DNA of 64,000 nt from Rouxiella badensis (lineage in GTDB: Bacteria; Pseudomonadota; Gammaproteobacteria; Enterobacterales; Enterobacteriaceae): positions 62,001-126,000 of the forward strand of contig NZ_MRWE01000005.1 in the NCBI RefSeq assembly GCF_002093665.1. Direction: 5' to 3'. The notes beneath the pieces were generated by a model. That model saw only the letters and a program-made list of their open reading frames with translations. It did no database searches and was not told the origin of the DNA. Shown here piece after piece: positions 47,688 to 56,376 of the stretch (its first letter is position 1; each line of letters opens with the position of its first letter). A program made the translations under genes and the position numbers.

Positions 47688-49133
47688 ATGACAATAGCCT
47701 CAACGCCGGTATTCACGGTGGTACAACCTTCGGCAGTGCTCGCCGATCCCCACATTCTTTCTGACATCCGCGACCGACGCAGCATCATTGACTCTATCTA
47801 TGATTCTCTGGTGCGCCGCGATGACCATGGACAATTTATTCCCTGGCTGGCGACGCATTGGAGGGTTGAGAATAAGGGACTGCGCTGGTGTTTTAATCTG
47901 CGAACAGACGTCATATTTCACAATGGCTCCGCGCTTACCGCGCAAGATGCTGCAGGCTCCCTGCGACGCGCGCTTTCCGCCGACATGCCCGGCGAACTCG
48001 GCACCGAAGGGGTTTTGCGTGGCTATCTTGAGGGGGCGAAAATAGCCGCTACCGATGACAGTGTGCTGATTGTGGAAACGTTAAGCCCCTTTGGCGATTT
48101 GCTGGATTTACTGGTGGATATTCCCGTCGTAGAGACGTCGTCACTGCCTAAATTAATCGGCAGCGGACCTTATCGGGCCAGCAGCCAGCAGCCCGGCAAG
48201 GTCGTTTTGCAAGCGTTCAACCCACATTGGGCCGGCCCCCCGCCCGCTCAATCACTGGTCTGGCTCGCTGAACCCGATGCTAAACGTCGTTTAGCCCTGT
48301 TACAACAAGGCAAAGTGGATTTAGCCGTCGATACCCCGGCACACTACGTGACAGGGTCACATGATAATTTTCAAATTCTAAAACGTAAAAGCACGCTGTG
48401 CGTGATTTTTCTGTTTAACCTCTTTAGCGGCCCCTTGCAGGACGTTCGCATCAGAAAGGCGCTCAATTATGCGATAAACCTGACAGACATCATCAACGAC
48501 CCAGCGATTGCGGCAGGCCAGGCAGCGCCGCTGGCAGGTCCGCTGAGCCCACGTCACGCGGGAACACCGGCAGACCTCTGCGCTTATGCTTATAATCAGC
48601 AAAAAGCACGCGAGCTGCTCGCCGAGGCCGGCTATGCGCAAGGTCTTACGCTTGAGTTTTCATTACCGGCTACGTTCCCCGATGAGTCAATTCCGCTGGC
48701 TGAACGCATCGCCCAGCAGCTTAAGGACGTAGGGATCACCGCCAACCTGACGGTTTACCACGACAGGCCAGCCTATGCGCATCGAGTTCGTGACAAGCAA
48801 TTTGGCGATGTAGCCTGCTTTGACTCAAGCCCCGCCAGCGCCTGGCGCGTGTATATCGAAAAGCTCGACTCCCGTCGTCAAGGCCCGTGGTGGCAGGGAT
48901 ACCACAGTGAAACACTGAACGCCCTGCTGAACGAGATAGCCGCGACACAGCACGCCGAACAGCGTCAGGCGCTTCTGGCGCAGGCATTTACACTTGTCCA
49001 CCATGATGCGCCGTGGCTTTTCCTCTACGCGCCAGATAACCACTGGACGCTGGGCGAAAAAGCCAAGGGATGGCAACCCACCTTCGAAGGACGCGTACGC
49101 ATTATTGCCAACCCAGATGGGGGTACTCATTGA
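47688..49133 (+). CDS. Family-5 (peptide-type) solute-binding protein without signal peptide
   Basis: A 481-residue SBP_bac_5 protein. IIDSIYDSLVRRDDHGQFIPWLATHWRV, FHNGSALTAQDAA, VRIRKALNYAINLTDI and the pattern KARELLAEAGY are family signatures. It begins MTIASTPVFTVVQPSAVL and has no recognisable signal sequence, so as written it would stay in the cytoplasm. There is no HTH domain as in SgrR. It could be a cytoplasmic sensor or carrier, or its true start may be disturbed. The next gene starts inside its stop codon. Confidence 0.82.
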   Translation: MTIASTPVFTVVQPSAVLADPHILSDIRDRRSIIDSIYDSLVRRDDHGQFIPWLATHWRVENKGLRWCFNLRTDVIFHNGSALTAQDAAGSLRRALSADMPGELGTEGVLRGYLEGAKIAATDDSVLIVETLSPFGDLLDLLVDIPVVETSSLPKLIGSGPYRASSQQPGKVVLQAFNPHWAGPPPAQSLVWLAEPDAKRRLALLQQGKVDLAVDTPAHYVTGSHDNFQILKRKSTLCVIFLFNLFSGPLQDVRIRKALNYAINLTDIINDPAIAAGQAAPLAGPLSPRHAGTPADLCAYAYNQQKARELLAEAGYAQGLTLEFSLPATFPDESIPLAERIAQQLKDVGITANLTVYHDRPAYAHRVRDKQFGDVACFDSSPASAWRVYIEKLDSRRQGPWWQGYHSETLNALLNEIAATQHAEQRQALLAQAFTLVHHDAPWLFLYAPDNHWTLGEKAKGWQPTFEGRVRIIANPDGGTH

Positions 49134-50320
49134 GAAGCAAGCACGGCGACAGGTGTATTTTTGATACAGTGATTGACCGCCGATCGCGGCATTCCACCAA
49201 ATGGCTAGCGGTCAAAGAGGGCTCGACGCCGGAGAATGCCTCGGTCATCCCCCTTTGGATAGCGGATATGGATTTCCGCTCTCCGCCTCAGGTTTTGAGT
49301 GCAATGCAGCAAGCGATAGAGCATGGGATCTTGGGCTACAGGGAGTGGCCTGAGGACTTTTTCAGCCTTTTTTGCCATTGGCAGTCCTCGCGACATGGCT
49401 GGGAAATTGATCCTGAATGGGTTGTGCCGTGCCAGTCGGTTATTACCGCGATGGAGCTCATCATCCGAACGTTGAGTGAGCCCGATGACGAGATAATTAT
49501 TCTCTCGCCCGGTTTTGGCACCTTTAACCGGGTCATTCACCATACTGGTCGTCGCCTGGTTGATGTCCCCTTGGTTGAACAGGACCGCCAGTATGGATTG
49601 GATATCTCACGCATCGAGGCGCAGATTTCTCCTCGTAGCCGAATATTAATCCTCTGTAATCCCCATAACCCGATTGGCAAAGTGTGGAATAAGCAAGAGT
49701 TGGCGCAGATAGGCGACCTGTGTCAGCGTCACGGCCTGCTGCTGCTCTCCGATGACGTGCACCAAGACTTGGTCATTGGTGAACGGCCTTATACCCCTAT
49801 CATGTTACTCAATGATAAGGTTGCCGATTTCTGCATTACTTTCACCTCGCCCTGTAAGACCTTTAACCTCGGCGGGTTGCCGGTCACTCATCTGGTGATT
49901 AAAAACGACGCAATCCGTAGCAGGATTCGCCATGAGCTTTACCAACTGAGCGTGCACAAGCCGAACTCTCTTGGCATGAGTGCCTGCGACGCGGCGTATC
50001 GCGAGGGAGAACCGTGGCTGGACGAACTGCTCGGGTATTTAAAGGCCAACTATGCCCTGCTCAAGCAAGGGCTGAACGCAGGGTCAAGTATTCGTTTGTT
50101 TCACACCGAAGGCAGCTATCTTGCCTGGCTGGATTTTCGCCGTGCCGGACTCACTCAGCCCGAGCTGGAACACCGGTTGCTGCATCAGGCAGGGCTTTTG
50201 CTAGAAAGTGGCCTCAATTTTGGCCCAACTGGTCAGGGATTTATGCGCCTGAACTTTGCGTTGCCCAAATCCGAACTGGAAACAGTGATAGAAAGGCTGC
50301 GGCATTATTTTCCGGCCTGA
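49130..50320 (+). CDS. PatB/MalY-family PLP-dependent C-S lyase
   Basis: A 396-residue fold-type I aminotransferase-like enzyme. SVIPLWIADMDFRSP is the PatB start signature, CNPHNPIGKVW the core motif, and the Schiff-base lysine is K243 in SPCKTFNLGG. Members cleave cystathionine, cystine or S-substituted cysteines to a thiol, pyruvate and ammonia. The TTG start at 49130 overlaps the previous stop (TTGA) and follows GGGGG, so it is translationally coupled. With the transporter it suggests import and desulfuration of a sulfur amino acid. Confidence 0.9.
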   Translation: MRSKHGDRCIFDTVIDRRSRHSTKWLAVKEGSTPENASVIPLWIADMDFRSPPQVLSAMQQAIEHGILGYREWPEDFFSLFCHWQSSRHGWEIDPEWVVPCQSVITAMELIIRTLSEPDDEIIILSPGFGTFNRVIHHTGRRLVDVPLVEQDRQYGLDISRIEAQISPRSRILILCNPHNPIGKVWNKQELAQIGDLCQRHGLLLLSDDVHQDLVIGERPYTPIMLLNDKVADFCITFTSPCKTFNLGGLPVTHLVIKNDAIRSRIRHELYQLSVHKPNSLGMSACDAAYREGEPWLDELLGYLKANYALLKQGLNAGSSIRLFHTEGSYLAWLDFRRAGLTQPELEHRLLHQAGLLLESGLNFGPTGQGFMRLNFALPKSELETVIERLRHYFPA

Positions 50321-50369
50321 CCCTTTTTGTTGATAGGCCAGGCAAGTGAAGCTCCCACGACTTCTGTCC

Positions 50370-51701
50370 CTATCTCTTACTTTCCCAAACCGGCAGCGAG
50401 GTCAACCAGGTTTCACGCTGCGCCTCAATGATGGCACCTCGCCGGGCGTTTGCATGATATTCGCCTTTTTCGCCTGGTTTATGAGTGGCTGTCGGTAAAC
50501 TAAAAGAGGCGGCGCGGATCGGCGACTCATATCTCGGTTGGCCGATGCCGTTATCTGCCCACGAAAGCAGAGGCACGATGCGTACGCTAATACGGTCCAG
50601 CGTTTTATACGGCCACGGCTTTGCTTCATTGCTGTACTGCGCCATAAAATCCAATGATTTCAAGACGCTTCCGCCGTCGGGCGTCGTGTAGTGCCACAGG
50701 TCTTGCCCCCCCTTCTGACCGTCAGCCTTCTGGTCAAGGATGGCCAAAAGGCTAACAGCCTGCAAATTGAAATAGCTGTAGTGGAATGAACGCGTTCGCG
50801 CCAGTTCGAGCGGCTGAGTACCGTCGGGCCGCAGTTGGGTGTCTAGTTTGCTTTCAGTGAGCGCCACCATCTTTTTTATCGTTTCCGGTCGGTCGAGATA
50901 CCAGGCGATGCCCGCCACCTGCGTCGCGTACCAGTTACCGTGGTTATTTTTAGTTTTACTCTCTTTAATTGCCAGCTTACTGGTCTGCAACCAGTGCAAA
51001 TATTCCTGCATCCATTGGCGCAACTGGCGCTCATCGTCAGAGGACCAGGCGGCGTTACCGCGCAGCATCAGCACGGAATCAACGATTCTTGTTGCAAAAT
51101 AGCGGCCATCGAGCACGCCCGCGTTTCTGCCCGCACTCATTCCGGGCACACCTTGGGCAAAGTTAAGATTAGGATTCATGCGCGTTGCCGGCGTGATAAA
51201 CCAAGTGCGCAACATGCTTGCGGCCTTATCGGCATAGCGCTGCTGCCCTGAAAAATACCAGGCGAGGGTGAGATCCTGAACCTTTGCAGTAAACGCCGCG
51301 AGCCGCACGCCGTCACTCTGATTATTTTTACTGGCAGGATTTACTTTGCCGTCTCGGCGGATCCAGGGCTGTCCATCGGTTTTACTCGGATCCGGCCACC
51401 AGTAGGCGCTCAGACTCAGGTAGTCGTGTTTAGTCCCACTTGGCGGCGTCATCCCCTTTTCGGTCACGCTTGGGTTCGGCGTTTTCAGCGCCCGATTAGC
51501 GGAGGTAATAAGCAGGTCATAGGCCTCTTGGGTGGACGTTGCCGCTTTCCCCTGCTCAAGTTGATGCTTTACCTGCAACAACTGGCTGGCCTGCAAGAAT
51601 GCCAACGCTTGTGGACCCGAATCGGCAGCATACGCAGCGCACCCTGCTCCTGCACTCAGCATGAAGGCAATGCTTATGGCCACTTTGCAAAATCGACTCA
51701 T
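50370..51701 (-). CDS. Secreted alginate-lyase-family polysaccharide lyase (PL5-like)
   Basis: A 443-residue protein with a signal peptide ending at AYA-ADS. The alpha/alpha-barrel Alginate_lyase domain (PF05426 type) contains YLSLSAYWWPDP, KNNHGNWYATQ (the Asn-His-Trp-Tyr active-site region) and RSFHYSYFNLQA. It would cleave alginate or a related uronate polymer in the periplasm. No alginate synthesis genes are nearby. AAGGA is six bases upstream of the start. It is divergent from the ABM operon and convergent with the C-S lyase gene. Confidence 0.85.
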   Translation of the reverse strand: MSRFCKVAISIAFMLSAGAGCAAYAADSGPQALAFLQASQLLQVKHQLEQGKAATSTQEAYDLLITSANRALKTPNPSVTEKGMTPPSGTKHDYLSLSAYWWPDPSKTDGQPWIRRDGKVNPASKNNQSDGVRLAAFTAKVQDLTLAWYFSGQQRYADKAASMLRTWFITPATRMNPNLNFAQGVPGMSAGRNAGVLDGRYFATRIVDSVLMLRGNAAWSSDDERQLRQWMQEYLHWLQTSKLAIKESKTKNNHGNWYATQVAGIAWYLDRPETIKKMVALTESKLDTQLRPDGTQPLELARTRSFHYSYFNLQAVSLLAILDQKADGQKGGQDLWHYTTPDGGSVLKSLDFMAQYSNEAKPWPYKTLDRISVRIVPLLSWADNGIGQPRYESPIRAASFSLPTATHKPGEKGEYHANARRGAIIEAQRETWLTSLPVWESKR

Positions 51702-52226
51702 CTTCCGTCCTTCTAATTATTAAATTTAATAATTTCCGAAAAACACCGATAGCTGTTTAACGCCTTGAGGAAAGATACGCGAGCATGGGATTATTTATCA
51801 ATAGATAATTTAATAGAGTGAAGCCTAATCGAAAATTCTTTATAGAGAGAGATTCTTATTGCACCAGATAAAGGTGCGCAGCTAACACTGGCTGAAATTT
51901 ACGACCAGTAATAATTTAATATAAAAAAGAACATATCACACCACGTCGTTAGTAACGAAAAGGTTAATTAACCGAGAGGTATTATTCAGAAACCCGATCA
52001 ATAAGTAATTATTTAATCATTTCAATAAACCCCTCTTTTTGGCAAAAGAAAAGATTCAAGAAAATGGCGCACAGTATAAATATGAAATTACCCTGTTCGA
52101 AGAAGGTACGATCGGCCCTGAGGAGCCAATAGCCCTATTCATTAAATTCCACATTTCGCTCTACGTCGAAGTATCAGCGCGGCAAACCGCTAATCTTTCT
52201 CTTACATATTCGTAGGGAGAGAGATA
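51702..52226. other. AT-rich region between the alginate-lyase gene and the ABM operon
   Basis: About 525 bases holding both divergent promoters. An open frame from 52009 to a stop at 52213-52215 reads as a plausible 3' end of a protein (segment KYEITLFEEG and an alternating tail) but has no ATG; a TTG at 52039 has no ribosome site. It may be a gene remnant. No KdgR or other named operator was seen. Confidence 0.4.
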
Positions 52227-52538
52227 ATGATCGCAGTGCTTTTTGAAGCTGAGTCCAATATTACTCTGCAGGAAAGATATTTGGCGCTCGCCGCCGAGCT
52301 AAAACCGATGCTCGCAGAGATTGACGGGTTTATTTCCATAGAGCGTTTTCAGAGCCTGGCATCAACGGGGAAAATTCTATCACTTTCCTGGTGGCGCGAT
52401 GAAGAGGCGGTCCTGACCTGGAAAAAGAATATCTTCCATATGAGCGCACAGGCGGAAGGTCGGGATTCTATTTTCACATTTTACAGAATTCGTATCGCTC
52501 AGGTCATACGCGATTATTCATCGGAAGACAGAGGATAA
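52227..52538 (+). CDS. Antibiotic biosynthesis monooxygenase (ABM) domain protein
   Basis: A 103-residue dimeric alpha+beta barrel type protein with the ABM pattern ...EIDGFISIERFQSLA...LSLSWWRDEEAVLTWKKN. Members act on quinones, haem or small aromatic molecules, often without cofactor. GGGAGAGAG precedes ATG 52227. It is first in a tight three-gene operon with an ACT-like protein and an ArsR-type regulator; the substrate is unknown. Confidence 0.85.
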   Translation: MIAVLFEAESNITLQERYLALAAELKPMLAEIDGFISIERFQSLASTGKILSLSWWRDEEAVLTWKKNIFHMSAQAEGRDSIFTFYRIRIAQVIRDYSSEDRG

Positions 52539-52541
52539 CAA

Positions 52542-52931
52542 ATGTACGATATTCACGTGATTCTGAAGAATATCCCGGGTGAACTGGCCTGGTTGGGTAA
52601 AATACTGGGGCATCACGGCGTCGGTCTGGAAGGAGGCGGCATTTTTACGGCAGGTAATGAATGCCACGCGCACTTCCTCGTTGAGGAGGGTAATAAAGCT
52701 AAATGGGTCCTTGAGAGTGAAGGGTTTAGGGTCAAAAGTATCAATGAACCCATCATCAGAAAGCTTAAGCAGGAGTGCCCCGGCGAGTTTGGCGAAATTG
52801 CCGCCGCGTTGTCTAAAAACGGTGTTAATATTCTGACTCAGTACAGTGATCATGCCAATAGACTGATTTTAATCACCGATAATCAACAAATTGCAGCTAA
52901 AATTACTGAGCCATGGGCTCCGGTTTCCTGA
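52542..52931 (+). CDS. Tandem ACT-like domain protein
   Basis: A 129-residue protein with two ACT-like halves: [35 protein letters not shown] and [26 protein letters not shown]. Each has the ...PGEL/PGEF... loop, which in ACT domains binds small ligands such as amino acids. No catalytic domain is attached, so it is likely a sensor or accessory. It starts three bases after the ABM gene. Confidence 0.82.
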   Translation: MYDIHVILKNIPGELAWLGKILGHHGVGLEGGGIFTAGNECHAHFLVEEGNKAKWVLESEGFRVKSINEPIIRKLKQECPGEFGEIAAALSKNGVNILTQYSDHANRLILITDNQQIAAKITEPWAPVS

Positions 52932-52936
52932 TAAAT

Positions 52937-53647
52937 ATGCTTAACAAAATCGAAGTCGATGATAGTGATACTCAGCTCGAATCCTCTATGGCGGCCCTCG
53001 CGGCCGCCATGTCTGACCCGTCGCGCGTCAAAATGTTGTGTGCGTTGATGGACGGGAGAGCGTGGACCGCCACTGAACTCAGCGCCGTTGCGGATATTGC
53101 TTCATCAACGGCGAGCTCTCACCTGAACCGGCTGGTCAATAGCCATCTGATCACTTGCCTTTCGCAGGGGAGACATCGTTATTATCGCCTTGCAGGCCAT
53201 GAAGTTGGGCAGTTGGTCGAGATGATGATGGGTGTGTCGTGGAAAAGAATTCCCCCGCCTAAAACTCGAACTCCGGTGCAATTGAGAGTGGCACGTACCT
53301 GCTATGACCATTTGGCCGGAGAAGTCGCGGTAGAAATTTACGAATCTATGAGGCGCGAGGGCTGGATAAACGATGATGGCACTCACCTCACGGAAAAAGG
53401 TCACGAAAATTTTCAGCAAATGGGCGTCGTGCTTGACCCTAAAACCAAACGAAAGCCTTGCTGCGCCTGTCTGGACTGGAGCGAACGACGCTCTCATCTA
53501 GGGGGAGATGCTGGCGCTGCTTTTTTTACTCTCTGTGAACACCGGGGTTGGCTAAAACGCGTTCAGGGTTTCAGAGAGGTGAATATCACCTCATCAGGAA
53601 AGGCTGCCTTTCGAAAATGGTTTGCTCTGTCAGGCAATCCAGACTGA
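52937..53647 (+). CDS. ArsR-family regulator with a Cys-rich C-terminal domain
   Basis: A 236-residue regulator. The N-terminal winged helix (residues 12-90) has MAALAAAMSDPSRVKMLCALMDGRAWTATELS and the recognition helix SSTASSHLNRLV. The C-terminal half (about 120-236) has KPCCACLDWSERR, which recalls the CLDWSERR motif of long ArsR proteins, and a second winged-helix-like stretch. The cysteines could bind metal or sense oxidants, but this is inference. It starts five bases after the ACT-like gene, so it probably regulates its own operon. Confidence 0.87.
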   Translation: MLNKIEVDDSDTQLESSMAALAAAMSDPSRVKMLCALMDGRAWTATELSAVADIASSTASSHLNRLVNSHLITCLSQGRHRYYRLAGHEVGQLVEMMMGVSWKRIPPPKTRTPVQLRVARTCYDHLAGEVAVEIYESMRREGWINDDGTHLTEKGHENFQQMGVVLDPKTKRKPCCACLDWSERRSHLGGDAGAAFFTLCEHRGWLKRVQGFREVNITSSGKAAFRKWFALSGNPD

Positions 53648-53691
53648 CCCACTACGCCCTTTTATCGCAGGGACTCAGCGGCCTACTCCTG

Positions 53692-53922
53692 TCAGTCCTC
53701 GAGAAATTCAGGCAGATTTACCTTAGTCAGATAATGCCGCTGTATGCCTGCTACAGGAGAATCAGGCCCCCTCAATGATTCCCTCGCTGTTGCGACTATA
53801 AACCCCAGCGCCCCCCAGCCGCTCGAATCAATAAATTGTCCGTTACAGCGCCTCAATCGCTTAAAAAGTTCTTCCCGCTCCTGGTCGGTAATCATGTCGG
53901 TGACGGTGATATCCAAAAGCAC
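53692..53922 (-). CDS. Possible small protein or gene remnant
   Basis: A 76-codon frame with a protein-like composition (MITDQEREELFKRLRRCN, SSGWGALGFIV). It starts with GTG; an internal TTG at 53916 or ATG at 53893 is also possible. The ribosome site is weak and I recognise no family. It lies in the gap between the ArsR gene and the PL9 lyase gene. Confidence 0.3.
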   Translation of the reverse strand: MLLDITVTDMITDQEREELFKRLRRCNGQFIDSSGWGALGFIVATARESLRGPDSPVAGIQRHYLTKVNLPEFLED

Positions 53923-54058
53923 GCCCTACTTCGAGGCTGTGCCGAAATACTACGGGCATCGCAAAACGGTCCAAAAAAAGCTAACCCGCTTATTCAAACG
54001 TGAATCGCTTCACATTAATTCTCCCCAATCCTGCAATATAAAATGCTATACATTTAAA

Positions 54059-54077
54059 AATGAAACGTTGTTTCATT
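54059..54077 (+). promoter_or_regulatory. KdgR operator
   Basis: AATGAAACGTTGTTTCATT matches the KdgR consensus AATRAAAYRNYRTTTYATT at every position. It lies 61 bases before the first ATG of the pectate-lyase gene. It predicts repression lifted by 2-keto-3-deoxygluconate. Confidence 0.93.
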
Positions 54078-54138
54078 TTTAAATGGTCGGGTTCATCCCG
54101 TAACCAGCACAATTTATGTTTTTAGGATGAGAACAATT

Positions 54139-56307
54139 ATGTGGGAATCTAAGGTATTGATTGTTGCGCTGTCATGCGGAATAAGTGCGCAAGTCTTGGC
54201 GGGTACTGTGCCTGAAGCGAGCAGTCTGATTTGGCACAGCATCACCTTCGGTCAGTCGACCGACGTTAATTTCGCCACCAATGTCCTGCAGGATAAAATT
54301 GGCATCAATGAAACGCTTCTGGCGGACGGGAAATCCGTTCCCACGGCCGGTGTAAAACTTGCCACACCTTTTACGCTGGAAAGTCGAGGCGGTAAAATAG
54401 GTAACAGCCATGACGGCCTGACTTATTTCTATACACGACTGCCGGCTGATGTAAATTTCCAGCTGGAAGCCGATGTCACGCTGAATCAATTAGGTCCTGA
54501 AAACGGGGCAAAACCTGCCGGACAGGAAGGTGCCGGATTATTAGTACGCAATATCCTGGGCAAGGCACGGCAACCAGTAACCAAACCCGGCGTTGAGGAG
54601 CTTCCGGCAGCCTCCAATATGGTGATGAACACGGTAATGGCAATCGGAGATAAGCCACAGGAAGTAGCCTTAATAGCCCGCCAGGGAGTGAAACATCCAT
54701 GGGGTAATATCGGTATAGGTATTGTGCGCGAGGCCTATCATCCTTTGACAACGCCTGCACATTTCTCTTTGCGACTGACTCGGACCGATAATGGGTTTGA
54801 GGTCTCCTATGCGCCAGAAAGCAGCCACCGGTGGGTAAGTAAAACTCTCAATGGCGCTGACCTGATTACAAAGCTGGATAAAACGGGTTATTACGTTGGG
54901 TTTTTCGCCTCGCGCAACGCCCGCATTACCGTTAACCATACCAAACTGATACTCAGCGCGGCCGATACCCAACCGTCTCCGCCTTATGTCGCGCCGCCTC
55001 TCGAGCCCCATATCGAGATCATGTCATCGCCTGTTGTAGCAAGCCAGAACGGCATTTTCCAGCTGCGAACCAATGAGCGCGGGCAGATACAGATCAAAAT
55101 GGGTGAACAAACGCTGCTTAGCCAGACGGCTATTGGCGGTGGTGAAGCGGTCGCTGTACCATTTCATCTCCAACAACCCGAGGGCAAAATAAACATAGAA
55201 TTTATCCCGGATAACGCTAAACCCCTGAGCCGCATTTTCCCTGTCAAACGGGTGCCGGTGAGTCATCCGCAGCGGCTTTACGTTTCAGCCAAGGGGGCAG
55301 CAGATAACGATGGAACTCGGCAACATCCGCTGGATTTCGCGACCGCAGTCAACCTGTTAGCCCCCGGCGGCACGCTGTGGATGGCTGACGGTGAATACCC
55401 TGCCAGCGAGATCCCGGCAACGGCGAGTGGCACGGCAAAAAAACCTAAAACGCTGCGTCCGGAGAGTAATAACGTGGTGTTCAACGGGCTTACCCTCGAC
55501 GCAAGCTATTGGCAAATTGAGGGGATCACCGTGACTCAAAAGAGCTTTCACATTGCTGGTAGTTATAATCACATCAACAACGTTAAGGCACATAACGCAG
55601 ACGATACGGGTATTTGGGTTGCCTCACCGGAGGGTATTGGCCGCGCACTTTGGGCCAGTCATAATCTAATAAGCAATTCAGAATCCTGGGGAAATAAAGA
55701 TCCGGGGCATAAAAATGCCGATGGATTTGCAGTGAAAATGCGCGTAGGAGAGGGAAATCGCCTCGTTAACTGCTACTCGCACGATAACATCGATGACGGT
55801 TTTGATTTGTTCAACAAGATTGAAGACGGTCCGAACGGCAGCGTCACAATAGAAAACAGCCTCTCGGTACACAACGGCAGCAACGGCTTTAAACTCGGCG
55901 GCGAAGGCCTGCCTGTCGCTCATGTTATCCGCAATAATGTTGCCGTAGAAAACGGCATGGACGGCTTCACCGATAACTTCAACCCAGGTGCCTTGATCGT
56001 TGAAAATAATCGTGCCGTTGACAATAAAAGATTCAACTTCCTGTTCCGTCCTTCACCCTATACCCCAGCGGATAAACAAGGAACGTTTAAAGCCAATATT
56101 TCGCTGAGATCCTCAGAGGGCAGATATAACGATGTAGTCAGCGGAAACGTAGACAGCAGCAATTATTTCTATGCCCATCGCAGAACGGTGAATGCTTTGC
56201 ATCAAGAGATCCAGCCCGACAGCTTTATTTCCACGCGGCTTCCAAGCCCCATTTCACGTCTTCCTGACGGAGAATTTAATTACTCCAATTTTTTAGCAAG
56301 GAAATAA
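54139..56307 (+). CDS. pelX: Polysaccharide lyase family 9, PelX-like (exo-)polygalacturonate lyase
   Basis: A 722-residue secreted protein with a signal peptide ending at VLA-GTV. The N-terminal half is beta-sandwich-like and the C-terminal half (from about residue 380) is a right-handed parallel beta-helix. PL9 features are NADGFAVKM, the calcium-binding pair D552/D553 in NIDDGFDLF and the catalytic-type lysine K585 in NGFKLGG. It should cut pectate in the periplasm. The start is 54139 or 54127; the first has better ribosome-site spacing. It is in an operon with a KdgM porin behind a KdgR box. Confidence 0.85.
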   Translation: MWESKVLIVALSCGISAQVLAGTVPEASSLIWHSITFGQSTDVNFATNVLQDKIGINETLLADGKSVPTAGVKLATPFTLESRGGKIGNSHDGLTYFYTRLPADVNFQLEADVTLNQLGPENGAKPAGQEGAGLLVRNILGKARQPVTKPGVEELPAASNMVMNTVMAIGDKPQEVALIARQGVKHPWGNIGIGIVREAYHPLTTPAHFSLRLTRTDNGFEVSYAPESSHRWVSKTLNGADLITKLDKTGYYVGFFASRNARITVNHTKLILSAADTQPSPPYVAPPLEPHIEIMSSPVVASQNGIFQLRTNERGQIQIKMGEQTLLSQTAIGGGEAVAVPFHLQQPEGKINIEFIPDNAKPLSRIFPVKRVPVSHPQRLYVSAKGAADNDGTRQHPLDFATAVNLLAPGGTLWMADGEYPASEIPATASGTAKKPKTLRPESNNVVFNGLTLDASYWQIEGITVTQKSFHIAGSYNHINNVKAHNADDTGIWVASPEGIGRALWASHNLISNSESWGNKDPGHKNADGFAVKMRVGEGNRLVNCYSHDNIDDGFDLFNKIEDGPNGSVTIENSLSVHNGSNGFKLGGEGLPVAHVIRNNVAVENGMDGFTDNFNPGALIVENNRAVDNKRFNFLFRPSPYTPADKQGTFKANISLRSSEGRYNDVVSGNVDSSNYFYAHRRTVNALHQEIQPDSFISTRLPSPISRLPDGEFNYSNFLARK

Positions 56308-56376
56308 AGGCAGTTTCATTAACAGGAAGAGACGCTAAATACCCTAATACTGCTCAATATTTCAGGGAGCTCTAAA

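Noticed and set aside
53744-54082. 112-codon plus-strand frame before the KdgR box
   Set aside because: It runs through the KdgR operator, has low-complexity composition and no ribosome site; the minus-strand frame there looks more protein-like.
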